Source of the DNA: CAG-877 sp045125935
GTDB taxonomy: Bacteria > Bacillota_I > Bacilli_A > RF39 > UBA660
Assembly (NCBI GenBank): GCA_045125935.1
Contig: JBGVNW010000068.1
Coordinates: forward strand, 296,294 to 360,293
DNA length: 64,000 bases
Reading direction: 5' to 3'
Shown here: positions 53,443 to 61,140 of the stretch, one piece after another
Layout: every line of letters begins with the position of its first letter
Numbering within the stretch: the first letter of the stretch is position 1
Notes under the pieces: model-generated
The model's database searches: none
Seen by the model: the letters and a program-made list of their open reading frames with translations, nothing else
What the model was told of the DNA's origin: nothing
Translations under genes and position numbers: made by a program

Positions 53443-54945
53443 ATGATTCGATATTTTCAATTGACTCCAGAAATATTATTGGAGTATATATATGATAGAG
53501 ATCCAAAACTTAATGGTGGTGATAAGGTAAGTGGTATTATAGGTAATATAAAAGATTTAAAAACCAATCCGACAATATTATTGAATTCAAAAGCATTTGG
53601 TTCAAAATATATGTGTTTTAAAAATGAATCGGAAGGACTAGATAGTTTTTCAAATCTTGTATTGCCTTTGAATAATAACGAAACACAATTTGTGGTTGCT
53701 AAAACCAAATATCAGAATTTTTTCAGTACACTCAATGCTTTAAATAGATTTTCATCAAATGGTAATACTGGATATATATATGAAGATGGTAAATACGATA
53801 GTAATATTATAGGAAGTGGTAAAAGTTGTAAAGTTAAATATGATAAATGTATTATCCACTTTACAAGTAGAAATTATTTTGCTGGCTATGATGCTTTAAT
53901 TTTTCAGGCTTATGCATATATGAATAATAAATCAAAATTGTATTTTGCTTCATTTTTGTTTAGAAAAACATCAAATATTGATTATAAAGCGGAACATATG
54001 CTTTATAATGAGAAATTATATACTACACAAATTGAATTTGATATTCCAAGTGTATTTTCAATTATTAATAATGATAATTTAGAATTTAATAAAGCATTAA
54101 AGTCTCAAGATATTGAAATATTGAAAAACACACCTATTGGAATTAATGTATATGGTGCTAGTGATTGTATAATTGGTATAGATAATTATGAAAAATTCAA
54201 AACTCGTAAATTAAACTCTATATCTATTCCTTATATATATAATAGATTTGATGATATTTCTGTTGATATATATGAATCTAATGACGGTGATTATTATATT
54301 ATAAATCCAAAAATGAGTTCAAACTACCCATCTTTTGTTGAATATATTGAAAGTATGGGAGAAGATATTAGAGCATATATGATAATGCATGAATTGTGTT
54401 TGAAAGAATCATGGGAGTATAATGGTACAAAACATTCGGAAATAACACATAAAGAACATCATATTATAGATATACATTACGATGACGAGGATGAAGAAAT
54501 ATCAAAAAAATTTGATGCAACAATAAAATATAGACCCATATGTATACACACTGGAAATGGGTATTCAGCAATAATTATAGATACAATAAAAATAATTAAT
54601 ACTGTTGATAGTTCATCGTATGAAGTTGTTGGTTCAATAGATATTAAAAACCCACACAAATATGGTAAAAGTTTAAAGTCAATAAATATAAATCGACCAA
54701 TAGTAAATGTTTATAATAAAAAAGTTTTAGATGAAAATGGTATGAACAATGCAATTTCTTTAAACAGAGGTGGTGGATTTGTTGTTGAAAACAAAACACA
54801 ATCTATAACATCTTTTATAGAATGTACGAATGTTGGTATTAGTATACAGGAATTATCTACAGATGATTTAAAAAATACAAACTTAAATAGGGAAGATATA
54901 TATGTGTTAAATCAAGATCATAAAAATAGGAAATTTTATATATAA
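53443..54945 (+). CDS. Unknown probable virion protein
   Basis: 500 residues, Asn/Tyr/Asp-rich and beta-leaning, starting MIRYFQLTPEILLEYIYDRD. That opening (R-Y-F-x-x-T-P-x-I-L-x-E-Y-x-Y) looks like a short attachment motif. A patch HYDDEDEEISKKFDATIKYR follows near 345. No enzymatic motif. Late-type promoter and position among tail genes suggest a tail or fibre-related component. Its last codons lie inside the terminator hairpin. Confidence 0.65.
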   Translation: MIRYFQLTPEILLEYIYDRDPKLNGGDKVSGIIGNIKDLKTNPTILLNSKAFGSKYMCFKNESEGLDSFSNLVLPLNNNETQFVVAKTKYQNFFSTLNALNRFSSNGNTGYIYEDGKYDSNIIGSGKSCKVKYDKCIIHFTSRNYFAGYDALIFQAYAYMNNKSKLYFASFLFRKTSNIDYKAEHMLYNEKLYTTQIEFDIPSVFSIINNDNLEFNKALKSQDIEILKNTPIGINVYGASDCIIGIDNYEKFKTRKLNSISIPYIYNRFDDISVDIYESNDGDYYIINPKMSSNYPSFVEYIESMGEDIRAYMIMHELCLKESWEYNGTKHSEITHKEHHIIDIHYDDEDEEISKKFDATIKYRPICIHTGNGYSAIIIDTIKIINTVDSSSYEVVGSIDIKNPHKYGKSLKSININRPIVNVYNKKVLDENGMNNAISLNRGGGFVVENKTQSITSFIECTNVGISIQELSTDDLKNTNLNREDIYVLNQDHKNRKFYI

Positions 54946-54961
54946 AATTTCCTATTTTTTT
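54922..54961. terminator. Long bidirectional terminator overlapping a stop codon
   Basis: AAAATAGGAAATTTTATA pairs with TATAAAATTTCCTATTTT, then Ts. The TAA at 54943-54945 is within the stem, so coding and termination are fused. Confidence 0.85.
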
Positions 54962-54963
54962 AT

Positions 54964-57480
54964 TTATAAAATTAACCATTTTAATTTAGCATTCACACCA
55001 TTTTTAATAGTTTCGTTTAATTCATTTATTGTTTTTTGAAATTCTTTATCTGTATTTTCCAAATCTAATAACCTGCGATTTACACCTTCTAATGTTTCAA
55101 AATTATCTACATCAACACCAGATAAATATTCTATTTTTTCTTTTAATGTTAATATTTCATTGTTTATATTTTCATTATCTTTTTTTAGAAATTCAATATC
55201 GGATATAACTATTTTAATGGATAAAAGTTCATTGAGTATTTCAAATATATGTCTATCTTCTATTTTTAAAGCAGAAATATCATTTTTTAGTTCATAAATA
55301 TCATTTATAATTCCAACATCTTTTGTTTTAAGTTTATTTATTTCAGATATATTGTTTTCTATTTTTTTCAATAGTTCATTAGATATATCATTTATATTTT
55401 GTTTAATATTTGTAATATCTGAAATAATAGGGTTTATATCAATGATAGAATCATCAACATTTTTTATTAAGTCTTCAAGTTCTAATATATTTGTTTTAAT
55501 TATTGCAATATCACTTTCTGTAATATTTATTCTTTTAGACAATGATGTATTAATATTAGATATATTATTAGATATATCTATTACATTTCTTTTTAATTTA
55601 TTATTGTCGTCAGAAATGGCAACGACATCATTTTTTATTTTTTCAAAATTTTCTTTAACAATTATATTATCATTGACAGCAACATCTAATTTATTTTGAA
55701 TATTCGAAATTATCTCAAAAATGTGATTATCTTCAATCTGAAGAGCAATAATATCGTTGTTAATATTTTTAATTTTATTTATAGATGAAATCTGATCGTT
55801 TTCAAGTTTATTAATTTTAGTTTTGTATTGATTTATAATAACTTTTATATTATCAATAGATTTTGATAAATCAACAATATCGCTTTTAATAGGTTCCAAA
55901 TCAACAATTTCATTATTGTTGTTTGTATTATTAATATTAGATAATTTATTATAAATATCTCCTATTTTAATCTCAATATTTGATATATTTGTTCTATTAT
56001 TATTAATAGACTTTAACAAATCACTTTTAACATTATCTACTTTTTCTTTAATGTTTGTGATTTTTATATTCAAACTATCATCAATATTCTCTAATTTAGA
56101 TAATTGTTCTAATAAATATGTTAAAGAAATATCGTCGTTTTTATCTATAAATTTTGATATTGTTTTTTTAATATCATTTAAAATTTCAAAAATATGATTG
56201 TCTTCTATATGTAGTGATATTATATCATCTTTTATATTTTTAATATCGTTTGATGTAGAATTTTGTTTTACATCTAATTTATTAATACTTTTTTTATTAT
56301 CGTCAATACCAGACAATTTATTTTTAACAGCATTAAGTGAATTCGATAAATCTTTTATCTCTTGTTTAATTGGTTCTAAATTAACAGGATTAGATTTTAT
56401 ATTAGATATACTATCTTCTATTTTTCGTATATCACTTGCTAATGAAGATATATCTGTTTTAATATTATTAATATTATTAGATATAAATGTTGTTTTTGTA
56501 TCTAATTTATTAATACTTTTTTTATTATCATCAATACCAGATAATTTATTTTTAACAGCGTTAAGAGAGTTTGATAAATCTTTTATCTCTTGTTTAATTG
56601 GATCTAATTTTGAAAAATCAGTTTTTATACCAGATATAATATTTGACAATTCTAAAATATCTAATTTTATTAACGAAATATCATTATTATTTGCTTTAAT
56701 ATCATTAGATAAGTTGGTATTTATTTTATTTAGTTTAGATTTTAAACTGTTAATATCTACATTTATATTTGATGTTGTTTTTTCAATAGATGAAACTCTA
56801 TTCGAAATATTATTTAAAGAACTATTATTGACATTGCTATCTGTAGTTATTTTTTTAATTTCCGATTGAATTTTGGATATAAGTTCGAAAATATGATTGT
56901 CTTCTACATTTAATGAATTAATGTCTTGTTTTATTTTTGTAATGTCATTTAATGCAGAAATTTGTTTTGTATTAGTTTCGGAAATTTTTTTTGATAAATC
57001 TTTGACAACTTTGTTTTCTGCTATTAATGTTGTGTTAATTTCGGATATGGATTTTAGTATATCCTTAATTTGTTTATCTGTGCTTTCTGATTTGTTTTTA
57101 AAATCTGTTTTTATAAATGATATTTCTTTTGATAAATTGTTTGTGTAATTTGTCAAATCATTTATATCATTTTCAAAATTAGAAATTGATTCAGATAATT
57201 GTTTTTTATATTTTTCATCTATTGATGATATATTTGAATTGAATTCTGTTTTTAGATCATTGAGTCTATTACTTAAAGAATCAATTAGATTTTTTAATTC
57301 AATACTTACATTTGGAAAGTTGCTGTGTGTTAATTGTGTTCTTCCGAGATAAATGTCCATGACATTTTCATCGAGTTTAACAATAGATATTGTACTCGAT
57401 GTTATGTCTGTTGCATTGTTAAATGATTCAACACTTTTGTATCTGTTGAATTTCACAAGATCTTTAAAAATTTCTTCCAT
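54964..57480 (-). CDS. Long coiled-coil tail fibre-like protein
   Basis: 838 residues. The N-terminal ~65 residues form a small domain (TSSTISIVKLDENVMDIYLG then RTQL) like virion-attachment domains of other fibre proteins. The rest is almost entirely heptad-patterned Ile/Leu/Asn/Asp/Lys, i.e. an extended trimeric coiled coil. A marker sequence IEDNHIFEI recurs four times (near residues 192, 430, 585 and 742), and a unit beginning PIKQEIKDLSNSLNAVKNKL occurs twice. The C-terminus ends without a tip domain, so this may be a shaft or whisker-like fibre attached to another protein. Operon of two with the small gene upstream. Confidence 0.72.
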   Translation of the reverse strand: MEEIFKDLVKFNRYKSVESFNNATDITSSTISIVKLDENVMDIYLGRTQLTHSNFPNVSIELKNLIDSLSNRLNDLKTEFNSNISSIDEKYKKQLSESISNFENDINDLTNYTNNLSKEISFIKTDFKNKSESTDKQIKDILKSISEINTTLIAENKVVKDLSKKISETNTKQISALNDITKIKQDINSLNVEDNHIFELISKIQSEIKKITTDSNVNNSSLNNISNRVSSIEKTTSNINVDINSLKSKLNKINTNLSNDIKANNNDISLIKLDILELSNIISGIKTDFSKLDPIKQEIKDLSNSLNAVKNKLSGIDDNKKSINKLDTKTTFISNNINNIKTDISSLASDIRKIEDSISNIKSNPVNLEPIKQEIKDLSNSLNAVKNKLSGIDDNKKSINKLDVKQNSTSNDIKNIKDDIISLHIEDNHIFEILNDIKKTISKFIDKNDDISLTYLLEQLSKLENIDDSLNIKITNIKEKVDNVKSDLLKSINNNRTNISNIEIKIGDIYNKLSNINNTNNNNEIVDLEPIKSDIVDLSKSIDNIKVIINQYKTKINKLENDQISSINKIKNINNDIIALQIEDNHIFEIISNIQNKLDVAVNDNIIVKENFEKIKNDVVAISDDNNKLKRNVIDISNNISNINTSLSKRINITESDIAIIKTNILELEDLIKNVDDSIIDINPIISDITNIKQNINDISNELLKKIENNISEINKLKTKDVGIINDIYELKNDISALKIEDRHIFEILNELLSIKIVISDIEFLKKDNENINNEILTLKEKIEYLSGVDVDNFETLEGVNRRLLDLENTDKEFQKTINELNETIKNGVNAKLKWLIL
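56271..56379 (-). repeat. Near-identical repeat, copy 2, in the coiled-coil fibre gene
   Basis: About 109 bases encoding PIKQEIKDLSNSLNAVKNKL plus SGIDDNKKSINKLD. It matches 56499-56607 with only a handful of base differences, so it is a recent in-frame duplication. Confidence 0.85.
56499..56607 (-). repeat. Near-identical repeat, copy 1, in the coiled-coil fibre gene
   Basis: Partner of 56271-56379, 228 bases apart. The encoded 34 residues are identical in both copies while most differences are silent. Confidence 0.85.
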
Positions 57481-57489
57481 TGATATAAA

Positions 57490-57678
57490 TTAGTCTTTTT
57501 CTACAGGCACAATGTCAAAATCTTTATTAAGATCATCATTGTGTTTTTTTAATTCTTTAGTTTCATCAGATATTTCCGATTGACTTTCTTTAATTTTTTC
57601 ATTCCAGAAAGTTTCATAGTCGGCGATTGTTGCCTGATAATATCTAATTTTCTTTAATATAAAATTTTCCTTACCCAT
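57490..57678 (-). CDS. Small helical protein preceding coiled-coil fibre
   Basis: 62 residues (MGKENFILKKIRYYQATIAD...), predicted mostly helical with a charged C-terminus. Nothing recognised. The ATG at 57678 is only 4 bases from the CATAAATA box, while other late genes have 21-42 bases, so its mRNA may be leaderless. It could be a chaperone or cap for the adjacent fibre, by position only. Confidence 0.62.
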   Translation of the reverse strand: MGKENFILKKIRYYQATIADYETFWNEKIKESQSEISDETKELKKHNDDLNKDFDIVPVEKD

Positions 57679-57690
57679 ATTATATTTATG
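57672..57690 (-). promoter_or_regulatory. Late-type promoter (CATAAATA box), start codon unusually close
   Basis: Reverse strand CATAAATATAATATGGGTA; the gene's ATG overlaps the position of the usual second block. Confidence 0.5.
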
Positions 57691-57694
57691 TAAT

Positions 57695-57707
57695 TTTGTT
57701 ATATTTA
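57695..57707 (+). promoter_or_regulatory. Early-type promoter motif (TTTGTTATATTTA)
   Basis: Exact consensus, 24 bases before the dnaJ-like ATG at 57732. Confidence 0.58.
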
Positions 57708-57731
57708 AGTAGAAATATAATTTTATTTAAG

Positions 57732-58532
57732 ATGAAGAAAAACTATTATGATGTTCTTGGTGTTAATAAGAACGCATCGCAAGATGAAATAAAAAAAGCA
57801 TATCGTAATTTGTCTAAAAAATATCACCCAGATAAAAATGGTGGAGATGATAGTAAATTTAAGGAGATAAATGAAGCGTATGATACTTTAGGTGACGAAA
57901 CAAAGAGAAAACAATATGATAATCCTAATCCTTTTGCTGGATTTACTGGATTTGGTTCTAATGGTGGTGGTTTTACTTGGACATGGAACTCACATAACGC
58001 AAGACCAATGCCACAAAATATTGAAGTTCATATTGAAATATCATTAACAGAAGCATACTATGGATGTAATAGAAATATTAGAGTTGGTGTAAAAAATTTT
58101 AATATAGATATCCCAAAAGGTGTTACAACTGGAAAAATAATAGTATATTCAGGTCAAGGAGGTAAAGGTTATGATCCATTGACAGGTCAGGAAAAATATG
58201 GAGATTTATATGTTAAAATTAATGTTAGATCGACAGATAAAATGTATCTTAATAATGATGGAACACTTGAAATGGTGATTGCTATTGATTGGATAGATGC
58301 AATTCTTGGTTGTAATATGGAATTAGATGTGTTTGATAAAACTGTTATTATCAGGGTTCCTAAATATACACAAAATGGTGGATATACATTATCGGCTGGC
58401 AAAGGGTTCCCAAAGTATAAATCAAATGATTATACCAATTTGAAAGTTAATTTTATAGTGAAAATGCCTAAATCACTCACACAATCTCAAATAGATATGC
58501 TTGAATCTATAAGACAAGAAATAAAAAAATAA
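57732..58532 (+). CDS. dnaJ: DnaJ/CbpA-like J-domain co-chaperone
   Basis: 266 residues from the ATG at 57732; an upstream in-frame start at 57696 lies inside the promoter. J-domain at 4-65 with HPD (32-34), then a Gly/Phe-rich linker (NPFAGFTGFGSNGGGFTWTW), then two C-terminal substrate-binding beta domains. The Cys-rich zinc domain of class A DnaJ is absent, so it is class B (CbpA-like). It would stimulate the host DnaK. Shorter than E. coli CbpA (306). Single-gene early-type unit closed by a terminator. Confidence 0.92.
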   Translation: MKKNYYDVLGVNKNASQDEIKKAYRNLSKKYHPDKNGGDDSKFKEINEAYDTLGDETKRKQYDNPNPFAGFTGFGSNGGGFTWTWNSHNARPMPQNIEVHIEISLTEAYYGCNRNIRVGVKNFNIDIPKGVTTGKIIVYSGQGGKGYDPLTGQEKYGDLYVKINVRSTDKMYLNNDGTLEMVIAIDWIDAILGCNMELDVFDKTVIIRVPKYTQNGGYTLSAGKGFPKYKSNDYTNLKVNFIVKMPKSLTQSQIDMLESIRQEIKK

Positions 58533-58553
58533 TTATTATTTTAATAAAAAAAT

Positions 58554-58580
58554 AGAGATCCTATAAAGGGATCTCTTTTT
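58554..58580. terminator. Intrinsic terminator after dnaJ-like gene
   Basis: AGAGATCC / GGATCTCT hairpin with flanking A- and T-runs, between convergent genes. Confidence 0.84.
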
Positions 58581-58601
58581 ATATATAAGGCGGGGGTTTG
58601 G

Positions 58602-59132
58602 CTAAAATACAAAATCAATAATGTTATTTACAGTATTTCTATCACATAAGAAATCTATATTAACATTTGCTTCATATTTATTACCAGTGATTTCTCTTGA
58701 AGTAAGACCTTTATCTTTAGCAAACGCTTTAAAAGCCTTAACAACAACAGAAATAGTTTCAATATCATTTGCTTGTGTTAAATCGGCATACACACTTCTA
58801 CCAATATGGAGTTTACCAGGTTTATCAATTACTATATTAGGTAAAACCTTTTCGCTAAATTCTTTACAAATACCTTCTTTATTTTTATTTGCGTCAAGAA
58901 TATATCCGTTGAAATTGTTACCATTTATAGTTTTATGCATTAAATATCCAACTCGTTGGTATCCATCCATTTCACAATCAAAATAGAAAGGAATTCTTTC
59001 TTCTATAAGTTGATTAATTATAACATCAAAGTTACCGAGTAAATTATCACAAGTTAATTTTTTACCTTCTTTTTCTGCTTTATATGCAGAAAGCATACCT
59101 TCGGTTATAAATTCTTTAAAATTAGGAATCAT
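58602..59132 (-). CDS. Putative internal head protein with capsid-targeting-like N-terminus
   Basis: 176 residues. The N-terminus MIPNFKEFITEGMLSAYKAE closely follows the pattern of T4 internal-protein capsid-targeting sequences (M-x-x-x-x-E-F-I-x-E): an amphipathic helix ending in ITE11|G, a good match to the T4 prohead protease site I/L-x-E|A/G. The rest is a compact alpha/beta domain without a recognised family (ends NTVNNIIDFVF). Late-type box 29 bases upstream. In T4 such proteins are packaged in the head, trimmed and injected to counter host defences; that role here is inferred. Confidence 0.6.
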   Translation of the reverse strand: MIPNFKEFITEGMLSAYKAEKEGKKLTCDNLLGNFDVIINQLIEERIPFYFDCEMDGYQRVGYLMHKTINGNNFNGYILDANKNKEGICKEFSEKVLPNIVIDKPGKLHIGRSVYADLTQANDIETISVVVKAFKAFAKDKGLTSREITGNKYEANVNIDFLCDRNTVNNIIDFVF

Positions 59133-59149
59133 ATTATTAAAAACTTTAA

Positions 59150-59168
59150 TTACTTTAAAGTATTTATG
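59150..59168 (-). promoter_or_regulatory. Late-type promoter (CATAAATA box)
   Basis: Reverse strand CATAAATACTTTAAAGTAA; core perfect, second block weak. Confidence 0.5.
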
Positions 59169-59181
59169 TTAAACACATTTT

Positions 59182-59200
59182 CATAAATAACTTATATAAG
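59182..59200 (+). promoter_or_regulatory. Late-type promoter (CATAAATA box)
   Basis: CATAAATAACTTATATAAG, a full match, 26 bases before the ATG at 59216. Confidence 0.65.
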
Positions 59201-59215
59201 TTTATTTCAGATAAA

Positions 59216-59563
59216 ATGGAAAAATATAACGATATTGTAAATAAGATCAATTTGATTATTGAACAATCAAATGTTGAAACCCCTAAATGTAAAAACTGCG
59301 TAAGTCATTGTGATGGTGCTTGTACATTTGGATGTGTAAATGAGAGAAGTGGTGGTAAATATTTGTTCTCACAAAGAAAACTTACTACTCCAGATTATTC
59401 TTGTAGCAATTTCAAACCTGTTTATAATTTGAGTGAAAGCACAGTAGATACATTGAGAGATATGGTTAAGGATATTGAAAAGGTTAATGAAGATATTATG
59501 AATCTTGAGATGATGCTTTCAGGTAAAATTAACGAAAATGAATTTACTGAACTTGTAAAATAA
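59216..59563 (+). CDS. Small cysteine-rich late protein
   Basis: 115 residues with CKNCVSHCDGACTFGC near 24-39 plus one more Cys near 62, a spacing suited to zinc or a disulphide knot. The C-terminal half is helical. Unlike the zinc-ribbon-like gene at 33091 it has a late-type promoter, suggesting a virion or morphogenesis role. No family recognised. Confidence 0.72.
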   Translation: MEKYNDIVNKINLIIEQSNVETPKCKNCVSHCDGACTFGCVNERSGGKYLFSQRKLTTPDYSCSNFKPVYNLSESTVDTLRDMVKDIEKVNEDIMNLEMMLSGKINENEFTELVK

Positions 59564-59651
59564 ATTTGCTATATATAAAAAGATAAGGAGTGGAAAATCC
59601 ACTCCTTTTTTGATGTGTTCGTGGTGCTAACCTATTCTTGCTACCTATCAT
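59544..59651 (-). CDS. Possible 35-residue basic peptide under a late-type box
   Basis: ATG at 59649-59651, beginning MIGSKNRLAPRTHQKRSGFS; basic first half, hydrophobic second half. A CATAAATA box lies 15 bases upstream. It overlaps the 3' end of the plus-strand gene by 20 bases and reads through the terminator hairpin. Too short to be sure; without comparative evidence it could be chance. Confidence 0.3.
   Translation of the reverse strand: MIGSKNRLAPRTHQKRSGFSTPYLFIYSKFILQVQ
59585..59611 (+). terminator. Intrinsic terminator after cysteine-rich gene
   Basis: AAGGAGTGG / CCACTCCTT hairpin, AAAAT-type loop and T-run. Confidence 0.86.
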
Positions 59652-59655
59652 AATC

Positions 59656-59674
59656 ACATCTGACTTATTTATGT
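59656..59674 (-). promoter_or_regulatory. Orphan late-type box (CATAAATA)
   Basis: Reverse strand CATAAATAAGTCAGATGTG. No full-length gene lies downstream; only the possible 35-residue peptide or antisense to the cysteine-rich gene. Confidence 0.4.
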
Positions 59675-59700
59675 AAAATAATTTTAGAAAATATTTTTTA

Positions 59701-59713
59701 TTTGTTATATTTA
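59701..59713 (+). promoter_or_regulatory. Early-type promoter motif (TTTGTTATATTTA)
   Basis: Exact consensus, 23 bases before the ATG at 59737. It heads a tightly packed accessory operon to 63119. Confidence 0.58.
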
Positions 59714-59736
59714 AATTAAGATAAATTATATATAAG

Positions 59737-60201
59737 ATGAAAAACATAATATCATATATTAAGAACTTTTTCCGTAAATTAAGACGAAGTTGTAAGTGGT
59801 TCAGAAGAATGTGGAATAATCATGATTTTGATGATGGATATCTTATCCAAGTAATTGTGTGGAAGATGAAAGATATGCTTTATCAATTAGATGTTGTTGA
59901 TCGTAGTTTTGTGGATTTGAGAAATCAAGAGCATTATAACGATAATGGATATAATGGCGATCTAATTAAAAGTTTGGAAGAGTGTATAGAAATTGGAGAA
60001 AGACTTATTGCAGACGATTATATTGTATATCCCGTAGAAGTTGAAGAATGGATTTCAAGATATGGATTATTAGAAAAAATGCCAGAAGACCTTCATAAAC
60101 TTTTATTTGAATCATATGATGAATCAGAAAAAAGAAAAAATGAAGATAATGATAAGTTTTTTGATATAATGAAAAAACATCATTGGGGTTGGTGGAGTTA
60201 A
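59737..60201 (+). CDS. Unknown early protein with basic N-terminus
   Basis: 154 residues. The N-terminal 30 residues are strongly basic and aromatic (FFRKLRRSCKWFRRMWNNHD), followed by an acidic helical domain (GYLIQVIVWKMKDMLYQLDV) and a Trp-rich end (HHWGWWS). No family recognised. First gene of the operon leading to the YqeY-like, coiled-coil and phosphoesterase genes. Confidence 0.75.
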   Translation: MKNIISYIKNFFRKLRRSCKWFRRMWNNHDFDDGYLIQVIVWKMKDMLYQLDVVDRSFVDLRNQEHYNDNGYNGDLIKSLEECIEIGERLIADDYIVYPVEVEEWISRYGLLEKMPEDLHKLLFESYDESEKRKNEDNDKFFDIMKKHHWGWWS

Positions 60202-60215
60202 AAATATATAAAGAT

Positions 60216-60725
60216 ATGGATAAAAAATTTGCAAAAGTATATTCATATACAAAGACATATGCTTCAAATCCTTTATCTACAAGTGGATTTGAATATGAAT
60301 ATTCTTATTTGAAAGCACATCGAAATGATAGAGTATATAATACAAAAATGTCGTATGATAGTCTACCAGAATATTTTTGTGATGTGTATAGATTTGGTAA
60401 TATATATAATGTTATAGATTCAAGAAATATCTCAAATCTTAATTATAAATGGTTTAAAATGAACCATTTTATGCGAGATAGTGTGTTGGAAATAACATTT
60501 ATAGGTAGCACTAAAACAAATGAGCGAGTGTATTCTTATGAGATATTTAAATATCTTGCTTATGTAAAAAAATTTAGTGACTATGATATATCAGATATTA
60601 GAAGTGAGTTTATAAATCAATGTAATTGGCTTGTTAAAAATGAACCAGATTTTGCTCCAAATACAGATGATTTTGGTAATTGGTTTGACAATAAAATAAA
60701 TGAATATGAAGAAAAAATTAAATGA
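60216..60725 (+). CDS. Unknown early protein
   Basis: 169 residues from the ATG at 60216; a TTG 33 bases upstream overlaps the previous gene and is less likely. Tyr/Asn-rich alpha/beta protein without recognised motifs (for example YKWFKMNHFMRDSVLEITFI). It overlaps the YqeY-like gene by about 25 bases, indicating coupled translation. Confidence 0.72.
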   Translation: MDKKFAKVYSYTKTYASNPLSTSGFEYEYSYLKAHRNDRVYNTKMSYDSLPEYFCDVYRFGNIYNVIDSRNISNLNYKWFKMNHFMRDSVLEITFIGSTKTNERVYSYEIFKYLAYVKKFSDYDISDIRSEFINQCNWLVKNEPDFAPNTDDFGNWFDNKINEYEEKIK

Positions 60726-61137
60726 TGATTTAAAGTCCGCAATGAAAAACAGAGAAATGTTGAGATTGGACACAATAAGACTTATTAAGAAAAATATACA
60801 AGAATTAGAGACATCTGTAGGTCATAATGGAGAAGCAACTGATGCGGAAATAATGAAAATAATATCTAAACTTGTTAAACAAGGTAAAGATGCTGCAGAA
60901 CAATATAATTCTGCTGGTAGAACTGATTTGTTTGATATTGAAATGCAACAAGTTGCTGTTTTGGAAAGTTATCTACCAAAACAATTGACTGACGAAGAGA
61001 TTGCTGTCGAAATAGATACAGTGATGACTGAAACAGGTTCAACTAATATTGGCGTTTTAATGAAAGAATTGAATGCAAGACTTGTGGGTCGTGCTGATGG
61101 TAAAACTATATCAAGAATATTAAAAACAAAATTATAA
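60700..61137 (+). CDS. GatB/YqeY-family protein
   Basis: 145 residues (or 143 from a second ATG at 60706). MKKKLNDDLKSAMKNREMLR then LDTIRLIKKNIQ and later SYLPKQLTDEEI and DGKTISRILKTKL are the characteristic start and end of YqeY, the free-standing version of the GatB tail domain that binds tRNA in Asp/Glu-tRNA amidotransferase. Full-length (bacterial YqeY about 148). Its cellular role is poorly defined; tRNA binding is the family inference. Unusual cargo for a phage. Confidence 0.85.
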   Translation: MNMKKKLNDDLKSAMKNREMLRLDTIRLIKKNIQELETSVGHNGEATDAEIMKIISKLVKQGKDAAEQYNSAGRTDLFDIEMQQVAVLESYLPKQLTDEEIAVEIDTVMTETGSTNIGVLMKELNARLVGRADGKTISRILKTKL

Positions 61138-61140
61138 TAT

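Noticed and set aside
55293..55300. CATAAATA inside the coiled-coil fibre gene as an internal promoter
   Set aside because: It lies mid-gene with no correctly placed start and no full second block; expected by chance in AT-rich sequence.
56198..56869. 223-residue plus-strand frame opposite the coiled-coil fibre
   Set aside because: Ile/Leu/Phe/Ser-rich complement of heptad repeats, a known artefact of coiled-coil genes.
59612..59736. Possible tRNA or small RNA in the gap before 59737
   Set aside because: No cloverleaf, T-arm or CCA-type end could be folded by eye; only an orphan late box and an early motif are supported.
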